DNA of 64,000 nt from Variovorax paradoxus (GCF_030815855.1 NZ_JAUSXG010000001.1:5580001-5644000), one strand, 5' to 3'; positions 42,452 to 53,429 are shown, counted from the first letter of the stretch. The notes: generated by a model from the sequence alone, not told the origin. Program-made: numbers and translations.

Positions 42452-44410
42452 ATGACAACCCCCGCCGCTGCTGCGACTGCCGCCATCGCGCCTCACGAAG
42501 CGAAGGCGCACGCCAACCAGTTCGCCCTTCTCAAGCAGCGGCGCTTCGCGCCCTTCTTCTGGACGCAGTTCGCGGGCGCGGCGAACGACAACCTCTTCAA
42601 GTTCGCCTTCACGGTCATGGTGACCTACCAGCTGCAGTTGAGCTGGATGCCGCCGGCCATGGCGGGCCTGGCCATCGGCGCGCTGTTCATCCTGCCGTTT
42701 CTGCTGTTTTCCGCCACTGCGGGGCAGCTCACGGACAAATTCGACAAGACGAAGATCATCCGCTTCGTGAAGAACCTCGAGATCGCGATCATGCTGCTCG
42801 CGGCCTGGGGCTTCGTGCGCGCCGATGCGGTGGTGCTGCTGGGCTGCGTGTTCCTCATGGGGCTGCACTCCACGCTGTTCGGCCCCGTCAAGTTCGCCTA
42901 CCTGCCGCAGGTGCTCGACGCGCGCGAGCTCACGGGCGGCAACGGCATGGTCGAGATGGGCACCTTCGTCGCCATCCTGCTGGGGCAGGTGGCGGGTGGG
43001 CTGCTGGTCGCGTTGCCGCAGGTCGGCCACGCGACGGTGGCGGTGGCCTGCGTGCTGCTGGCACTGGTCGGGCGCGGCGTGGCGCAGGCCATTCCGCAAG
43101 CGCCCGCCACCGACCCGGGGCTGGTGATCAACTGGAACCCGTTCAGCGAAACCTGGCGCAACCTCAAGCTCGCCCACGGCAACATCGTGGTGTTCCGCTC
43201 GCTGTTGGGCATTTCGTGGATGTGGTTCTTCGGTGCGGTGTTTCTGAGCCAGTTTCCGAGCTTCGCGAAGGAAGTGCTGCATGGCGACGAGCAGGTGGCG
43301 TCGCTGCTGCTGGTGGTGTTTTCGGTGGGCATCGGCATCGGTTCGCTGCTGTGCGAGACGCTGAGCCGCCGGCAGGTGGAAATCGGCCTGGTGCCGCTGG
43401 GCGCCATCGGCATGAGCGTGTTTGCCATCGACCTGTACTTCGCCTCGCGCGCGCTGCCGCCGGTTGCGGTCATGGGCCTCGGCGCCTTCGTGCGCCAGGC
43501 CGCGCACTGGCGCGTGATGGCCGACCTCGGGCTGCTGTCGCTGTTCGCGGGCCTGTACAGCGTACCGATGTACGCGCTGATCCAGCTGCGCAGCCAGCCC
43601 ACGCACCGCGCGCGCATCATCGCGGCCAACAACATTCTCAATGCGCTGTTCATGATCGGCAGCTCAGTGCTCGCGGGGGCACTGCTCGGCGCCGGCTTCA
43701 CGATCCCGCAGATCTTCCTGTTCACGGGCATTGCCAATGCGGTGGTGGCGTTCTACATCTTCATGCTGGTGCCCGAGTACCTGCTGCGCTTCATCGCATG
43801 GATGCTGTCGCACTTCGTCTACCGTTTCGAGATCAAGGGCGACGAGCACATTCCCACCGAAGGCGCGGCGGTTCTGGTGTGCAACCACGTGAGCTTCATC
43901 GACGCGATATTGCTGATGGCCGCGAGCCCGCGCCCGATCCGCTTCATCATGGACCACCGGATCTTCAAGGTACCGGTGCTCGGCTGGCTGTTCAAGCTGG
44001 CCAAGGCGATTCCGATCGCGCCGCAGAAGGAAGACCCGGCGGCCTACGAGGCGGCCTTTGCCAAGGCGCTGGCCGTGCTGCGCGAGGGCGACCTGCTGGC
44101 GATCTTCCCCGAGGGGGCCATCACGCGCGACGGCACCCTGCAGCCGTTCAAGGGCGGCGTGATGAAGATCATCGAAAGCGCGCGCGCCGAAGGCATCGAG
44201 CCGCCGGTGATCCCGATGGCGCTGACCAACCTCTGGGGCTCGTACTTCAGCCGCATCGAATTGCGCGGCGGCCAGAACGTGGCCATGGCCAAGCCCTTCC
44301 GCCGCGGTTTCTTCAGCCGCGTGGGGCTCAACGTCGGCCATGCGGTGCCGCCGGTCGAGGTGCAGCCCGAGGCGCTGCAGCAGCGCGTGAGCGGATTGCT
44401 GGCCGCCTGA
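42452..44410 (+). CDS. Fusion of lysophospholipid transporter (LplT) and acyltransferase (PlsC) domains
   Basis: The ATG at 42452, nine bases after AGGAG, is preferred over the ATG at 42443, which directly abuts that site; it gives 652 residues. The first 430 are a major-facilitator transporter of the LplT type (RFAPFFWTQFAGAANDNLFK, LMGLHSTLFGPVKFAYLP, GNGMVEMGTFVAILLGQ). The last 200 are a 1-acyl-glycerol-3-phosphate acyltransferase with NHVSFIDA (Hx4D) and FPEGAITRDG. Together they take in lysophospholipids and re-acylate them, like LplT plus Aas but without the acyl-ACP synthetase domain. This fused form is known in proteobacteria. Confidence 0.93.
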   Translation: MTTPAAAATAAIAPHEAKAHANQFALLKQRRFAPFFWTQFAGAANDNLFKFAFTVMVTYQLQLSWMPPAMAGLAIGALFILPFLLFSATAGQLTDKFDKTKIIRFVKNLEIAIMLLAAWGFVRADAVVLLGCVFLMGLHSTLFGPVKFAYLPQVLDARELTGGNGMVEMGTFVAILLGQVAGGLLVALPQVGHATVAVACVLLALVGRGVAQAIPQAPATDPGLVINWNPFSETWRNLKLAHGNIVVFRSLLGISWMWFFGAVFLSQFPSFAKEVLHGDEQVASLLLVVFSVGIGIGSLLCETLSRRQVEIGLVPLGAIGMSVFAIDLYFASRALPPVAVMGLGAFVRQAAHWRVMADLGLLSLFAGLYSVPMYALIQLRSQPTHRARIIAANNILNALFMIGSSVLAGALLGAGFTIPQIFLFTGIANAVVAFYIFMLVPEYLLRFIAWMLSHFVYRFEIKGDEHIPTEGAAVLVCNHVSFIDAILLMAASPRPIRFIMDHRIFKVPVLGWLFKLAKAIPIAPQKEDPAAYEAAFAKALAVLREGDLLAIFPEGAITRDGTLQPFKGGVMKIIESARAEGIEPPVIPMALTNLWGSYFSRIELRGGQNVAMAKPFRRGFFSRVGLNVGHAVPPVEVQPEALQQRVSGLLAA

Positions 44411-44468
44411 GAGGCGGCTCTCCGGCGCGCGAGACGTCAGAAAAGTATCTTCTCGTGCTACCCGGAGC

Positions 44469-44493
44469 GCCTCAAACCAGAACTGGTTGAGGC
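44469..44493. repeat. Inverted repeat between the acyltransferase and the exported protein
   Basis: GCCTCAAACCAG (44469-44480) faces CTGGTTGAGGC (44483-44493), with one unpaired base and a tight loop. It could be a weak terminator after the acyltransferase gene, but no T-run follows. The rest of 44411-44558 shows no gene or clear promoter. Confidence 0.45.
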
Positions 44494-44558
44494 ATTCGAG
44501 CCTCTTGGTGCGGGAGCGAACCATCATTCGCTCACCTTCACTACATCGCGAGGCATTC

Positions 44559-45110
44559 ATGCAGACCTTCTCATCCACCACCGTTTCGATTCAGCGCACC
44601 ACGCGGGCCGGGCAGTTCCAGGCCCCCTCATCGTTCGCGATGATGAAAAAATCTGTAGCTGCTCTTCTGGTCGCTGCCTGCACCGCATTCGCAGGTGCCG
44701 CGCTCCCCTTTCCTGCGCAGGCCCAGGGCCACGCGTCCGAGGCTTCGGCCGCACTCTCGCTGCTGCCGGTGGCCTCGGTGGTCGGCGCTGCATCGGTCGT
44801 GGGAGCTTCGGCCACGGCGGCGGTCGCGATGCCCGCCGCGCTTTCGGTGGGCGGCTCGGTGCTCACCGTGGTGGCGGTCGAAGCCTCTGTGGATGGCACG
44901 GTCTACCTGCTGGAGCGCGCCTCGGACGGCGCCCGCGCCAGTGTCAAGGTGATGGGACGCACCGCCAACGGCGTCTCCGCGTCGGTCGGCACAGGCGTGC
45001 TGGTCAGCGTGATCGGCACCGGCATCGTGCTGTCGGCCGCGGGCGAGGTGCTGGCTTTCGTGCCCAACGCCGTCGGCCGCGCGCTGTTGCACAACGAGAG
45101 GCTGTCATGA
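44559..45110 (+). CDS. Exported Ala/Val/Ser-rich hypothetical protein
   Basis: A 183-residue protein starting at ATG 44559 after a GCGAGG site; a later start at MMKKSVAALLVAA (ATG 44640, no ribosome binding site) would give a more normal signal peptide, cleaved after PFPAQAQ. The mature half is rich in small residues (LLPVASVVGAASVVGASATAAVAMPAALSVGG in two parts) with a segment VDGTVYLLERASDGARASVKV and a hydrophobic end VLVSVIGTGIVLSAAGE. No known family is recognised. It overlaps the DUF2145 gene by four bases (ATGA), so the two proteins are made together in the envelope. Confidence 0.7.
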   Translation: MQTFSSTTVSIQRTTRAGQFQAPSSFAMMKKSVAALLVAACTAFAGAALPFPAQAQGHASEASAALSLLPVASVVGAASVVGASATAAVAMPAALSVGGSVLTVVAVEASVDGTVYLLERASDGARASVKVMGRTANGVSASVGTGVLVSVIGTGIVLSAAGEVLAFVPNAVGRALLHNERLS

Positions 45111-45898
45111 AGCGCGCCTTCGTCCCGGCACTGCTGGTGGTGGCGCTGGCATTGCCGCTGCAGGCACAGGCAGGCCGCTCGTGCGAGCAGGCCAAACCGA
45201 CCGCCGCGCTGATCGTCAAGGGCATGCAACTGGCCGAGCGCACGTCGCAGCAGCTGGATGCGAGCGGCGCCCGCGTCGTGCTGCTGGCGCGGGCGGGGCA
45301 AGACCTGAGCAAGTACGGGCTGCGCTATTCGCACCTCGGCATCGCCTACAAGACCGACGAGGGGCCCTGGCGCGTGGTGCACAAGCTCAACCAGTGCGGC
45401 ACGGCGGAAGCCGCGGTGTACCGGCAGGGACTCGGCGAGTTCTTCCTGGACGACCTGTGGCGCTACGAGGCGGCCTGGGCCGTGCCGACCCCTCAGGTGC
45501 AGGCGCAGCTGCTGGCCGCTCTCCGCGAATCGCCTTCGCGCATCGTGCGGCTGAACGTCGCGCCGTACAGCATCGTGAGCTACGTCTGGGGCCAGAAGTA
45601 CCAGCAGTCGAACCAGTGGGCCGTCGAGACGCTGGCCGCGGCCATGGAACCCGGCACCATCGGGAACCGCGGACAGGCGCAGGCCTGGATGCAGTTCAAG
45701 GGCTACGAGCCGACGACATTGCGGCTCGGTCCGCTCACCCGCCTCGGCGGCCGCGTGGGTTCGGCCAACGTGGCTTTCGACGACCACCCGAACGACAAGC
45801 GCTTTTCGGACCGCATCGAAACGGTCACGGTCGATTCGGTGTTTTCATGGCTGCCGCGCGCGGGGCTGGGGGCGCCGCCGGTGGCATTCAAGCTGTAG
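45107..45898 (+). CDS. DUF2145 family exported protein
   Basis: A 263-residue protein with a signal peptide (MKRAFVPALLVVALALPLQAQA, cleavage after about residue 22). The mature part reads YSHLGIAYKTDEGPWRVVH, KLNQCGTAEAAVYRQGL and later LNVAPYSIVSYVWGQKYQQS and QFKGYEPTTLRLGPLTRLGG, which fits DUF2145. Positions such as His-Leu-Gly and the late Asn-Gln/Trp block may form an NlpC/P60-like hydrolase fold, but no catalytic Cys is certain. It is coupled to the preceding exported protein. Confidence 0.82.
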   Translation: MKRAFVPALLVVALALPLQAQAGRSCEQAKPTAALIVKGMQLAERTSQQLDASGARVVLLARAGQDLSKYGLRYSHLGIAYKTDEGPWRVVHKLNQCGTAEAAVYRQGLGEFFLDDLWRYEAAWAVPTPQVQAQLLAALRESPSRIVRLNVAPYSIVSYVWGQKYQQSNQWAVETLAAAMEPGTIGNRGQAQAWMQFKGYEPTTLRLGPLTRLGGRVGSANVAFDDHPNDKRFSDRIETVTVDSVFSWLPRAGLGAPPVAFKL

Positions 45899-45949
45899 GT
45901 GCAACCGGGGCGTTCGCGCTTCGCAAAGAGAAAAAAAGAGGAAAAAGAA

Positions 45950-47059
45950 ATGAGCAAGTCATTGCGTCTGTCCGAAAAGTGGTTCCGCCGCGGCCTGTGG
46001 CTGGTGGCCCTGGTGTTCGCGAGTTTTCTGGTCGGGCTCGGCGGCGCCATGGTGGACGACCTGCCGCAGGTCGAGCGGGCGCTTCAGCTCGACGACTTCA
46101 TCGACCGTCCCGCGGCCGAGCCGCTGCGCAGCACGATCAAGGCGTCGGAAGAGGCCGAACTGGCCGCGACGCGCGAGCTCGAGCAGATTCGCCTGCAGCT
46201 CAACGCCGCGCAGCAGGCCAGTGCCAATGCGCGCGAGACCTTCGGCAACTGGATTGCCACGCGGCGCGCCACCGCGCAACCCGACCAGGACACGGAGCTG
46301 ATCTCGCGCAGCAAGGCGCTCGATGCGCTCAAGCAGAAGGAAGACGAAGTCCAGCGCAAGGTCGATGCGCAGCGCCAGATCGTGCTCGATGCGCGGCAGG
46401 GCGAGCAGCGCGCCCGCGAATCGCTGGCGGTGCTGGAACGCGCCGCCCAGGAGAAGCTGGACACCGAGTACCGCCGTGTCGAGCTGCGCGTGTTCGGCTA
46501 CAGGCTCGCGCTCACGCTGCCCCTGCTGGTGGTGGCGGGCTGGTTGTTCGTGAAGAAGCGCAAGGGCACTTACTGGCCTTTTGTCTGGGGCTTCATCTTC
46601 TTTGCGCTGTTCGCTTTCTTCGTCGAGCTGGTGCCCTACATGCCGAGCTATGGCGGCTATGTGCGCTACGTGGTGGGCATCGTGGTCACGGTGCTCGTGG
46701 GGCGCTACGCCATCGTCGCGCTGAATCGCTACCTTGCGCGCCAGAAGCTGGCCGAGCAGCAACCCGACCAAGTGCGGCGCGAGGAGCTCAGCTACGACAC
46801 CGCGCTCACGCGGCTCGGCAAGAACGTGTGCCCCGGCTGCGAGCGGCCGGTGGACCTGAAGAACAACGAGATCGACTTCTGCCCGCATTGCGGCATCGGC
46901 CTGTTCGACCACTGCGGCCAATGCGAAACCCGCAAGAGCGCGTTCTCGAAGTTCTGCCATGCCTGCGGTACCTCCGCAGCGCCGCGGGTGCCGCTCGCAT
47001 CGGCCGCGGACTCTGCGGATTCGTTCACACCTGGCGCGCCGCTTCGGCCTGCCGTGTAG
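45950..47059 (+). CDS. Membrane protein with coiled coil and C-terminal zinc ribbons
   Basis: The ATG at 45950, with a GAGGAAAA site, gives 369 residues. A first membrane helix is at about 13-33 (GLWLVALVFASFLVGLGGAMV). A coiled coil follows (about 65-190; TRELEQIRLQLNAAQQAS, then KQKEDEVQRKVDAQRQIV), then three helices near 195-275, and a cytoplasmic tail with four CxxC pairs (VCPGCERPVDL; DFCPHCGIGLFDHCGQCE; KFCHACGTS) that should bind two zinc ions. The function is not known. It lies 51 bases after the DUF2145 gene and likely shares its message. Confidence 0.75.
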   Translation: MSKSLRLSEKWFRRGLWLVALVFASFLVGLGGAMVDDLPQVERALQLDDFIDRPAAEPLRSTIKASEEAELAATRELEQIRLQLNAAQQASANARETFGNWIATRRATAQPDQDTELISRSKALDALKQKEDEVQRKVDAQRQIVLDARQGEQRARESLAVLERAAQEKLDTEYRRVELRVFGYRLALTLPLLVVAGWLFVKKRKGTYWPFVWGFIFFALFAFFVELVPYMPSYGGYVRYVVGIVVTVLVGRYAIVALNRYLARQKLAEQQPDQVRREELSYDTALTRLGKNVCPGCERPVDLKNNEIDFCPHCGIGLFDHCGQCETRKSAFSKFCHACGTSAAPRVPLASAADSADSFTPGAPLRPAV

Positions 47060-47150
47060 CGGGAGCGCCGCAGGGCCGTGCTACAACGTCCGGCGGCGAC
47101 ACAACTGTTGCCGCAGGTTTTCAGTTATCAACATTTGACGGAGCACACGC

Positions 47151-47531
47151 ATGAGCATTTTCGGCAGCATTCTTTCCAAGATTTTCCCGTCCGCGAACGC
47201 CGCCACCGCCCCTGCTGCTCCCGCGGCACCGGTGCCCGCGGGCGCACCCGCCGCCGCGGCGCCGCCGCCCGCCATCACCGTGGTGGACGTCGAGGCCCTG
47301 CTCGACGGCATGCCCGGCGCGAGCAGCCTGAACTGGCGCACGTCCATCGTCGACCTGATGAAGCTGCTCGGCCTGGACAGCAGCCTCGACGCGCGCAAGC
47401 AGCTCGCCGGGGAGCTCAGCTACGGCGCCGACACCAGCGACAGCGCCAAGATGAACATCTGGCTGCACCGCCAGGTGATGACCAAGCTGGCTGCCAACGG
47501 CGGCAAGGTTCCTGCTGAACTGCGCGACTGA
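47151..47531 (+). CDS. DUF3597 family protein
   Basis: A 126-residue protein with the DUF3597 layout: N-terminal MSIFGSILSKIFPS, an Ala/Pro-rich linker (residues 17-42) and a C-terminal helical domain VDVEALLDGMPGASSLNWRT, then SIVDLMKLLGLDSSLDARKQL and KMNIWLHRQVMTKLAANGG. The family occurs widely in proteobacteria; its role is unknown. No signal peptide is visible. It ends in a strong terminator, closing the plus-strand run that starts at 44.5 kb. Confidence 0.88.
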   Translation: MSIFGSILSKIFPSANAATAPAAPAAPVPAGAPAAAAPPPAITVVDVEALLDGMPGASSLNWRTSIVDLMKLLGLDSSLDARKQLAGELSYGADTSDSAKMNIWLHRQVMTKLAANGGKVPAELRD

Positions 47532-47549
47532 TCGGTTCGCCCTCAAAGC

Positions 47550-47575
47550 AAAAAGCCCGGCACGCCGGGCTTTTT
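47550..47575 (+). terminator. Intrinsic terminator after the DUF3597 gene
   Basis: GCCCGG and CCGGGC pair around a CACG loop (47555-47570), with flanking A5 and T5 that extend the stem. The A-tract and T-tract make it work in both directions, ending both this operon and the convergent SDR gene. Confidence 0.88.
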
Positions 47576-47599
47576 CTTGGGCTCGTCAGCGACAGGGCT

Positions 47600-48388
47600 T
47601 CAGGTCCAGCCTGCGTCGACCACGAAATCTTGTGCGGAACACATCCTCGAGTCGTCGGCGGCCAGGAAAAGCGCCATGGCGGCGATGTCCTCGGCCATCA
47701 CGCGCCCCGGCAGGCACTGCGCCGCATCGATCTCCGCGCCGGACTCGGGCTTGACCCACAGCTTGATCTGCCGCTCGGTCATGACCCAGCCCGGCACGAT
47801 CGAATTGACGCGGATGTTCTCCTTGCCCAGGTCGCGCGCCAGTGAACGCGTGAGGCCGCGCGCGGCGGCCTTGCAGGCCTGGTAGACGGGATAGCCCCGG
47901 CCCTTGATCATCCAGCTGATCGAGCCGAAGTTGATGATCGATCCGCCGCCCAGCGCGCGCATGTCGTCGGCCACGGCCTGCGCGGCGAAGAACTGATGCT
48001 TGAAGTTGACGGCCACCAGGCGATCGAAATCTTCGCTGGTCACCTCCGCCATTTCATGGCGGCGGTCGTTGGCGGCGTTGTTCAGCAGCACACCGATCGG
48101 GCCGAATTGCGCGCGCACCGCGGCAATCGCGGCGGTGAGCGCCGCGGTGTCGGTCACGTCGCATTCGCAGAACAGCGCCGGGTTGCCGCCCTGGAGCTGG
48201 GCCGCGAGTGTACGGCCGGCGGCGGCGTCGAGATCGCAGAAGCCGACCTTCGCGCCTTGGGCGTGGAATGCCCGCACCAGCGCCTCGCCGATGCCGGTGG
48301 CGCCGCCCGAGATGAACACGGTGCGGCCGGCCAGCGAGGGATAGCGGGCGGTGTATGCGGCAGGGGGTGTAGAAGAAGCGGTGGTCAT
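47600..48388 (-). CDS. Short-chain dehydrogenase/reductase
   Basis: A 262-residue classical SDR. The NAD(P)-binding SGGATGIG is at residues 27-34; NNAAN (103-107), Ser156/158 in NFGSISWM and Tyr169-xxx-Lys173 (GYPVYQACKAA) complete the active site. The C-terminus VDAGWT is conserved in sugar dehydrogenases; members such as L-arabinose or galactose 1-dehydrogenases resemble it, but the substrate is uncertain. An Asp after the second beta strand (CDLDAAAG) favours NAD+. It stands alone, convergent with the DUF3597 gene and divergent from a small exported protein (126-base gap). Confidence 0.9.
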   Translation of the reverse strand: MTTASSTPPAAYTARYPSLAGRTVFISGGATGIGEALVRAFHAQGAKVGFCDLDAAAGRTLAAQLQGGNPALFCECDVTDTAALTAAIAAVRAQFGPIGVLLNNAANDRRHEMAEVTSEDFDRLVAVNFKHQFFAAQAVADDMRALGGGSIINFGSISWMIKGRGYPVYQACKAAARGLTRSLARDLGKENIRVNSIVPGWVMTERQIKLWVKPESGAEIDAAQCLPGRVMAEDIAAMALFLAADDSRMCSAQDFVVDAGWT

Positions 48389-48514
48389 GGCGTTGAGCGT
48401 AGCGGATGTATATCTCGAAGCGAACCCGGTTTACTCCTGCATACCTACGGTGTACCCGGCGTATGGCTTCCGGCATGTGGGCAACGGACGCCTCGGTGGG
48501 TAGGCTTCTCGCCC

Positions 48515-48898
48515 ATGAACATTTCTTACCGACGCCGCGCATCGGCCGGCCTGGCCGCCCTCGTGCTTCTTCCCCTGGCGGCCATCGTGCGGCCTGCCCG
48601 CGCGCAAGCGCAGGCGCCCGTTCAGCTCTTCAAGCTGATCTCGCCCAAAGACGAGATCGTCGTCGGAATCGAGGCGGCGCAACTCGGCGCGGGCCAGGGG
48701 CCCGGCGTGCAGCGCCTGGCCGAGTTGCTGGTGGCCAAGGGCCAGCTCACGCTCTGGCAATACGCCTCGCAGAAGGACGCGGGCGGCGCGCTGGTACAGG
48801 CTCCGCTGCGGCAGGTGGCGGTCTTCAAGAACGAACTGCTGCGCATCGAGCCGTACACCACGCCGCTCGCCATCAAGGCGCCAGCGGCCGCGAAATAA
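48515..48898 (+). CDS. Small exported hypothetical protein
   Basis: A 127-residue protein from ATG 48515 with an Arg-rich signal peptide (MNISYRRRASAGLAALVLLPLAAIV...ARAQAQ, cleavage near 33). The mature part LFKLISPKDEIVVGIEAAQLG continues with QRLAELLVAKGQLTLWQYASQKD and ends FKNELLRIEPYTTPL. I do not recognise the family. The pre-cleavage Arg-Arg-Arg may allow Tat export, though the motif is imperfect. It faces tgt with a 24-base gap. Confidence 0.75.
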   Translation: MNISYRRRASAGLAALVLLPLAAIVRPARAQAQAPVQLFKLISPKDEIVVGIEAAQLGAGQGPGVQRLAELLVAKGQLTLWQYASQKDAGGALVQAPLRQVAVFKNELLRIEPYTTPLAIKAPAAAK

Positions 48899-48922
48899 AC
48901 GGCGCTGCCGGACCAGGCGCCA

Positions 48923-51153
<2,231 letters not shown>

Positions 51154-51236
51154 GGTGCTTGAGGGCCGGACGGGCCCGTGCCAAGGAGGCATGGGAAAGA
51201 AAAAAAGACGAGGCCGGAGCCGGGCAGAATTGTCCC

Positions 51237-53429
51237 ATGCCCGCCAAGTCCCCGTCCGCACCGCCCGAAAAGACCGCAGCCGTTCCCGCTGCGCCGGGCG
51301 CGGGCCCGAGCCTCGTGCAGCGCGCCTTGCGCAAGCTCGGGCTCGTGCGCGATATCGACTTTGCGCTCTACCTCCCGATGCGCTACGAGGACGAGACCCG
51401 CATCGTGAAGCTCGCCGACACGCGCGACGGCGACATGGCGCAGGTCGAGGGCGTGGTCACTGAATGCGAGGTGGTGTACCGCCCGCGCCGCCAATTGATT
51501 GCGACCATCGACGACGGCAGCGACACCTGCCAGCTGCGCTTCTTCAACTTCTATCCGTCGCAGCAGAAGCAGCTCGCGGTCGGTGCAAGGGTCCGCGTGC
51601 GAGGCGAGGTGCGCGGCGGCTTCGTGGGGCGGCAGATCATGCATCCCACGGTCAAGGCCGCGGGCACCTCGCTGCCGGAGGCGCTCACGCCCGTGTACTC
51701 GACCGTGGCCGGCCTCGCACAGCCGGTGCTGCGGCGCGAAGTGCGATCGGGCCTGGCGCGCGCGGTGCTCGACGAGACGATTCCGGTGCAGATCGGCCTG
51801 CGCGGCGCTTGGGACCTGCGCAGTTCGCTGACCTTTTTGCACTATCCCACGCCCGACGTGGCGATGGCGACGCTCGAAGACCACAGCCATCCGGCCTGGC
51901 AGCGCATCAAGGCCGAGGAACTGCTGGCGCAGCAGCTTTCGCAGCTGCAGGCGCGGCTCGAACGCGCGGCGCAGCGCGCACCGGCGCTGCCTTCTTCGAT
52001 CGAGCCGGAGCCGACTTCGCTGCACGCGCAATTGCTCGCGGTGCTGCCCTTCGGCCTGACCGGTGCGCAGCAGCGCGTGGGCGAGGAAATCACGCGCGAC
52101 CTGGGCCGCGAGATTCCGATGCACCGGCTGTTGCAGGGCGACGTGGGCTCGGGCAAGACCGTGGTGGCGGCGCTTGCGGCGGCGCGTTGCATCGACGCGG
52201 GCTTTCAATGCGCGTTGATGGCGCCGACCGAAATCCTCGCGGCCCAGCATTTCGGGAAGCTGGTCGGCTGGCTCGATCCGCTGCTGGCCGAACGCGGCCT
52301 GCGCGTGGCCTGGCTCACGGGCAGCCAGAAGAAGAAGGAGCGCGACGCGATGTCGGCCGCGGTCGAGAGCGGCGAGGCGGCCCTGGTCATCGGCACGCAT
52401 GCCGTCATCTCCGAGAAGGTGCGTTTCAAGAACCTCGCGCTCGCGATCATCGACGAGCAGCACCGCTTCGGCGTGGCGCAGCGGCTCGCGCTGCGCGGCA
52501 AGGCCGGCGGCGGTACTTTCAGCCCTCCTGAGGCTTCGCCTCACCCCCCCGAGGGGGGGCAATCCGGGTTGGGGCGGCCCGGCGCCGGATTGGAGCCGCA
52601 TTTGCTGATGATGAGCGCGACGCCGATCCCGCGCACGCTGGCGATGAGCTACTACGCCGACCTCGACGTCTCCACGCTCGACGAGTTGCCGCCGGGCCGC
52701 ACGCCCATCGTCACCAAGCTGGTGGCCGACCACCGGCGCGACGAGGTGATCGACCGCATCCAGGCACAGATCGCCGCGGGCCGGCAGGTCTACTGGGTGT
52801 GTCCGCTGATCGAGGAAAGCGAGGCCGTCGACCTGCGCAATGCCACCGAGACGCGCGACGAACTGGCCGAAACGCTCGGCGATGCCATCCGCGTCGGCCT
52901 GCTGCATTCGCGCATGCCGACGGCCGAGAAGCAGGCCGTGATGGCGGCCTTCACCGCGAACGAAATCCAGGTCTTGGTGAGCACCACGGTGATCGAGGTG
53001 GGCGTGGACGTGCCGAACGCCTCGCTGATGGTGATCGAGCATGCCGAGCGCTTCGGCCTCTCGCAATTGCACCAGCTGCGCGGCCGGGTGGGCCGCGGCG
53101 CCGCGGCCTCGGCCTGCGTGCTGCTCTATGCGCCGGGCGACAGCGGCCGGGTCGGCGAGGCCGCGCGCGCGCGGCTCAAGGCGATGGCCGAAACCGGCGA
53201 CGGCTTCGAAATAGCCCGGCGTGACCTCGAGATCCGCGGGCCGGGCGAATTCCTGGGGGCGCGCCAATCGGGTGCGCCGCTGCTGCGCTTTGCCGACCTG
53301 AGCACCGATGTGATGCTGCTCGACTGGGCGCGCGAACTGGCGCCCGTCATGCTCGAGAAGCACCCCGAGCTGGCCCAGCGCCACATCGACCGGTGGCTGG
53401 GCACCAAGGCCGAGTACCTGAAGGCGTAG
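51237..53429 (+). CDS. recG: ATP-dependent DNA helicase RecG, with an inserted repeat
   Basis: RecG regresses stalled forks and processes branched DNA. The ATG at 51237 gives 730 residues, against about 690 usually. Domains: N-terminal wedge/OB (TIDDGSDTCQLRFFNFYPSQ near 98-115), helicase domain 1 with Walker A GDVGSGKTVVAAL and the DEQHRFG box, domain 2 with ATPIPRTLAMSYYADLD, STTVIEVGVDVPNASLM and QLRGRVGRG, and the C-terminal RecG part. Between RLALRGK and PHLLMMSATPIP the E. coli protein has a short loop; here residues of about 429-453 come from a palindromic repeat that stays in frame. All helicase motifs are intact, so it should work. Confidence 0.95.
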   Translation: MPAKSPSAPPEKTAAVPAAPGAGPSLVQRALRKLGLVRDIDFALYLPMRYEDETRIVKLADTRDGDMAQVEGVVTECEVVYRPRRQLIATIDDGSDTCQLRFFNFYPSQQKQLAVGARVRVRGEVRGGFVGRQIMHPTVKAAGTSLPEALTPVYSTVAGLAQPVLRREVRSGLARAVLDETIPVQIGLRGAWDLRSSLTFLHYPTPDVAMATLEDHSHPAWQRIKAEELLAQQLSQLQARLERAAQRAPALPSSIEPEPTSLHAQLLAVLPFGLTGAQQRVGEEITRDLGREIPMHRLLQGDVGSGKTVVAALAAARCIDAGFQCALMAPTEILAAQHFGKLVGWLDPLLAERGLRVAWLTGSQKKKERDAMSAAVESGEAALVIGTHAVISEKVRFKNLALAIIDEQHRFGVAQRLALRGKAGGGTFSPPEASPHPPEGGQSGLGRPGAGLEPHLLMMSATPIPRTLAMSYYADLDVSTLDELPPGRTPIVTKLVADHRRDEVIDRIQAQIAAGRQVYWVCPLIEESEAVDLRNATETRDELAETLGDAIRVGLLHSRMPTAEKQAVMAAFTANEIQVLVSTTVIEVGVDVPNASLMVIEHAERFGLSQLHQLRGRVGRGAAASACVLLYAPGDSGRVGEAARARLKAMAETGDGFEIARRDLEIRGPGEFLGARQSGAPLLRFADLSTDVMLLDWARELAPVMLEKHPELAQRHIDRWLGTKAEYLKA
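52521..52595 (+). repeat. In-frame palindromic repeat inside recG
   Basis: The segment contains a C7-GA-G7 palindrome (52544-52559) and the 16-base tail TTGGGGCGGCCCGGCG shared with the hipA copy at 27064-27133. It encodes SPPEASPHPPEGGQ plus LGRPG. Comparison with E. coli RecG, which has about 17 residues between RLAL and ATPIPRTL where this one has about 41, shows the extra sequence is an insertion. Both copies are read in the same frame. Confidence 0.85.

Noticed and set aside
52544..52559. C7/G7 run in recG as a sequencing error or frameshift
   Set aside because: The frame continues cleanly on both sides and a related insert exists in hipA in the same frame.
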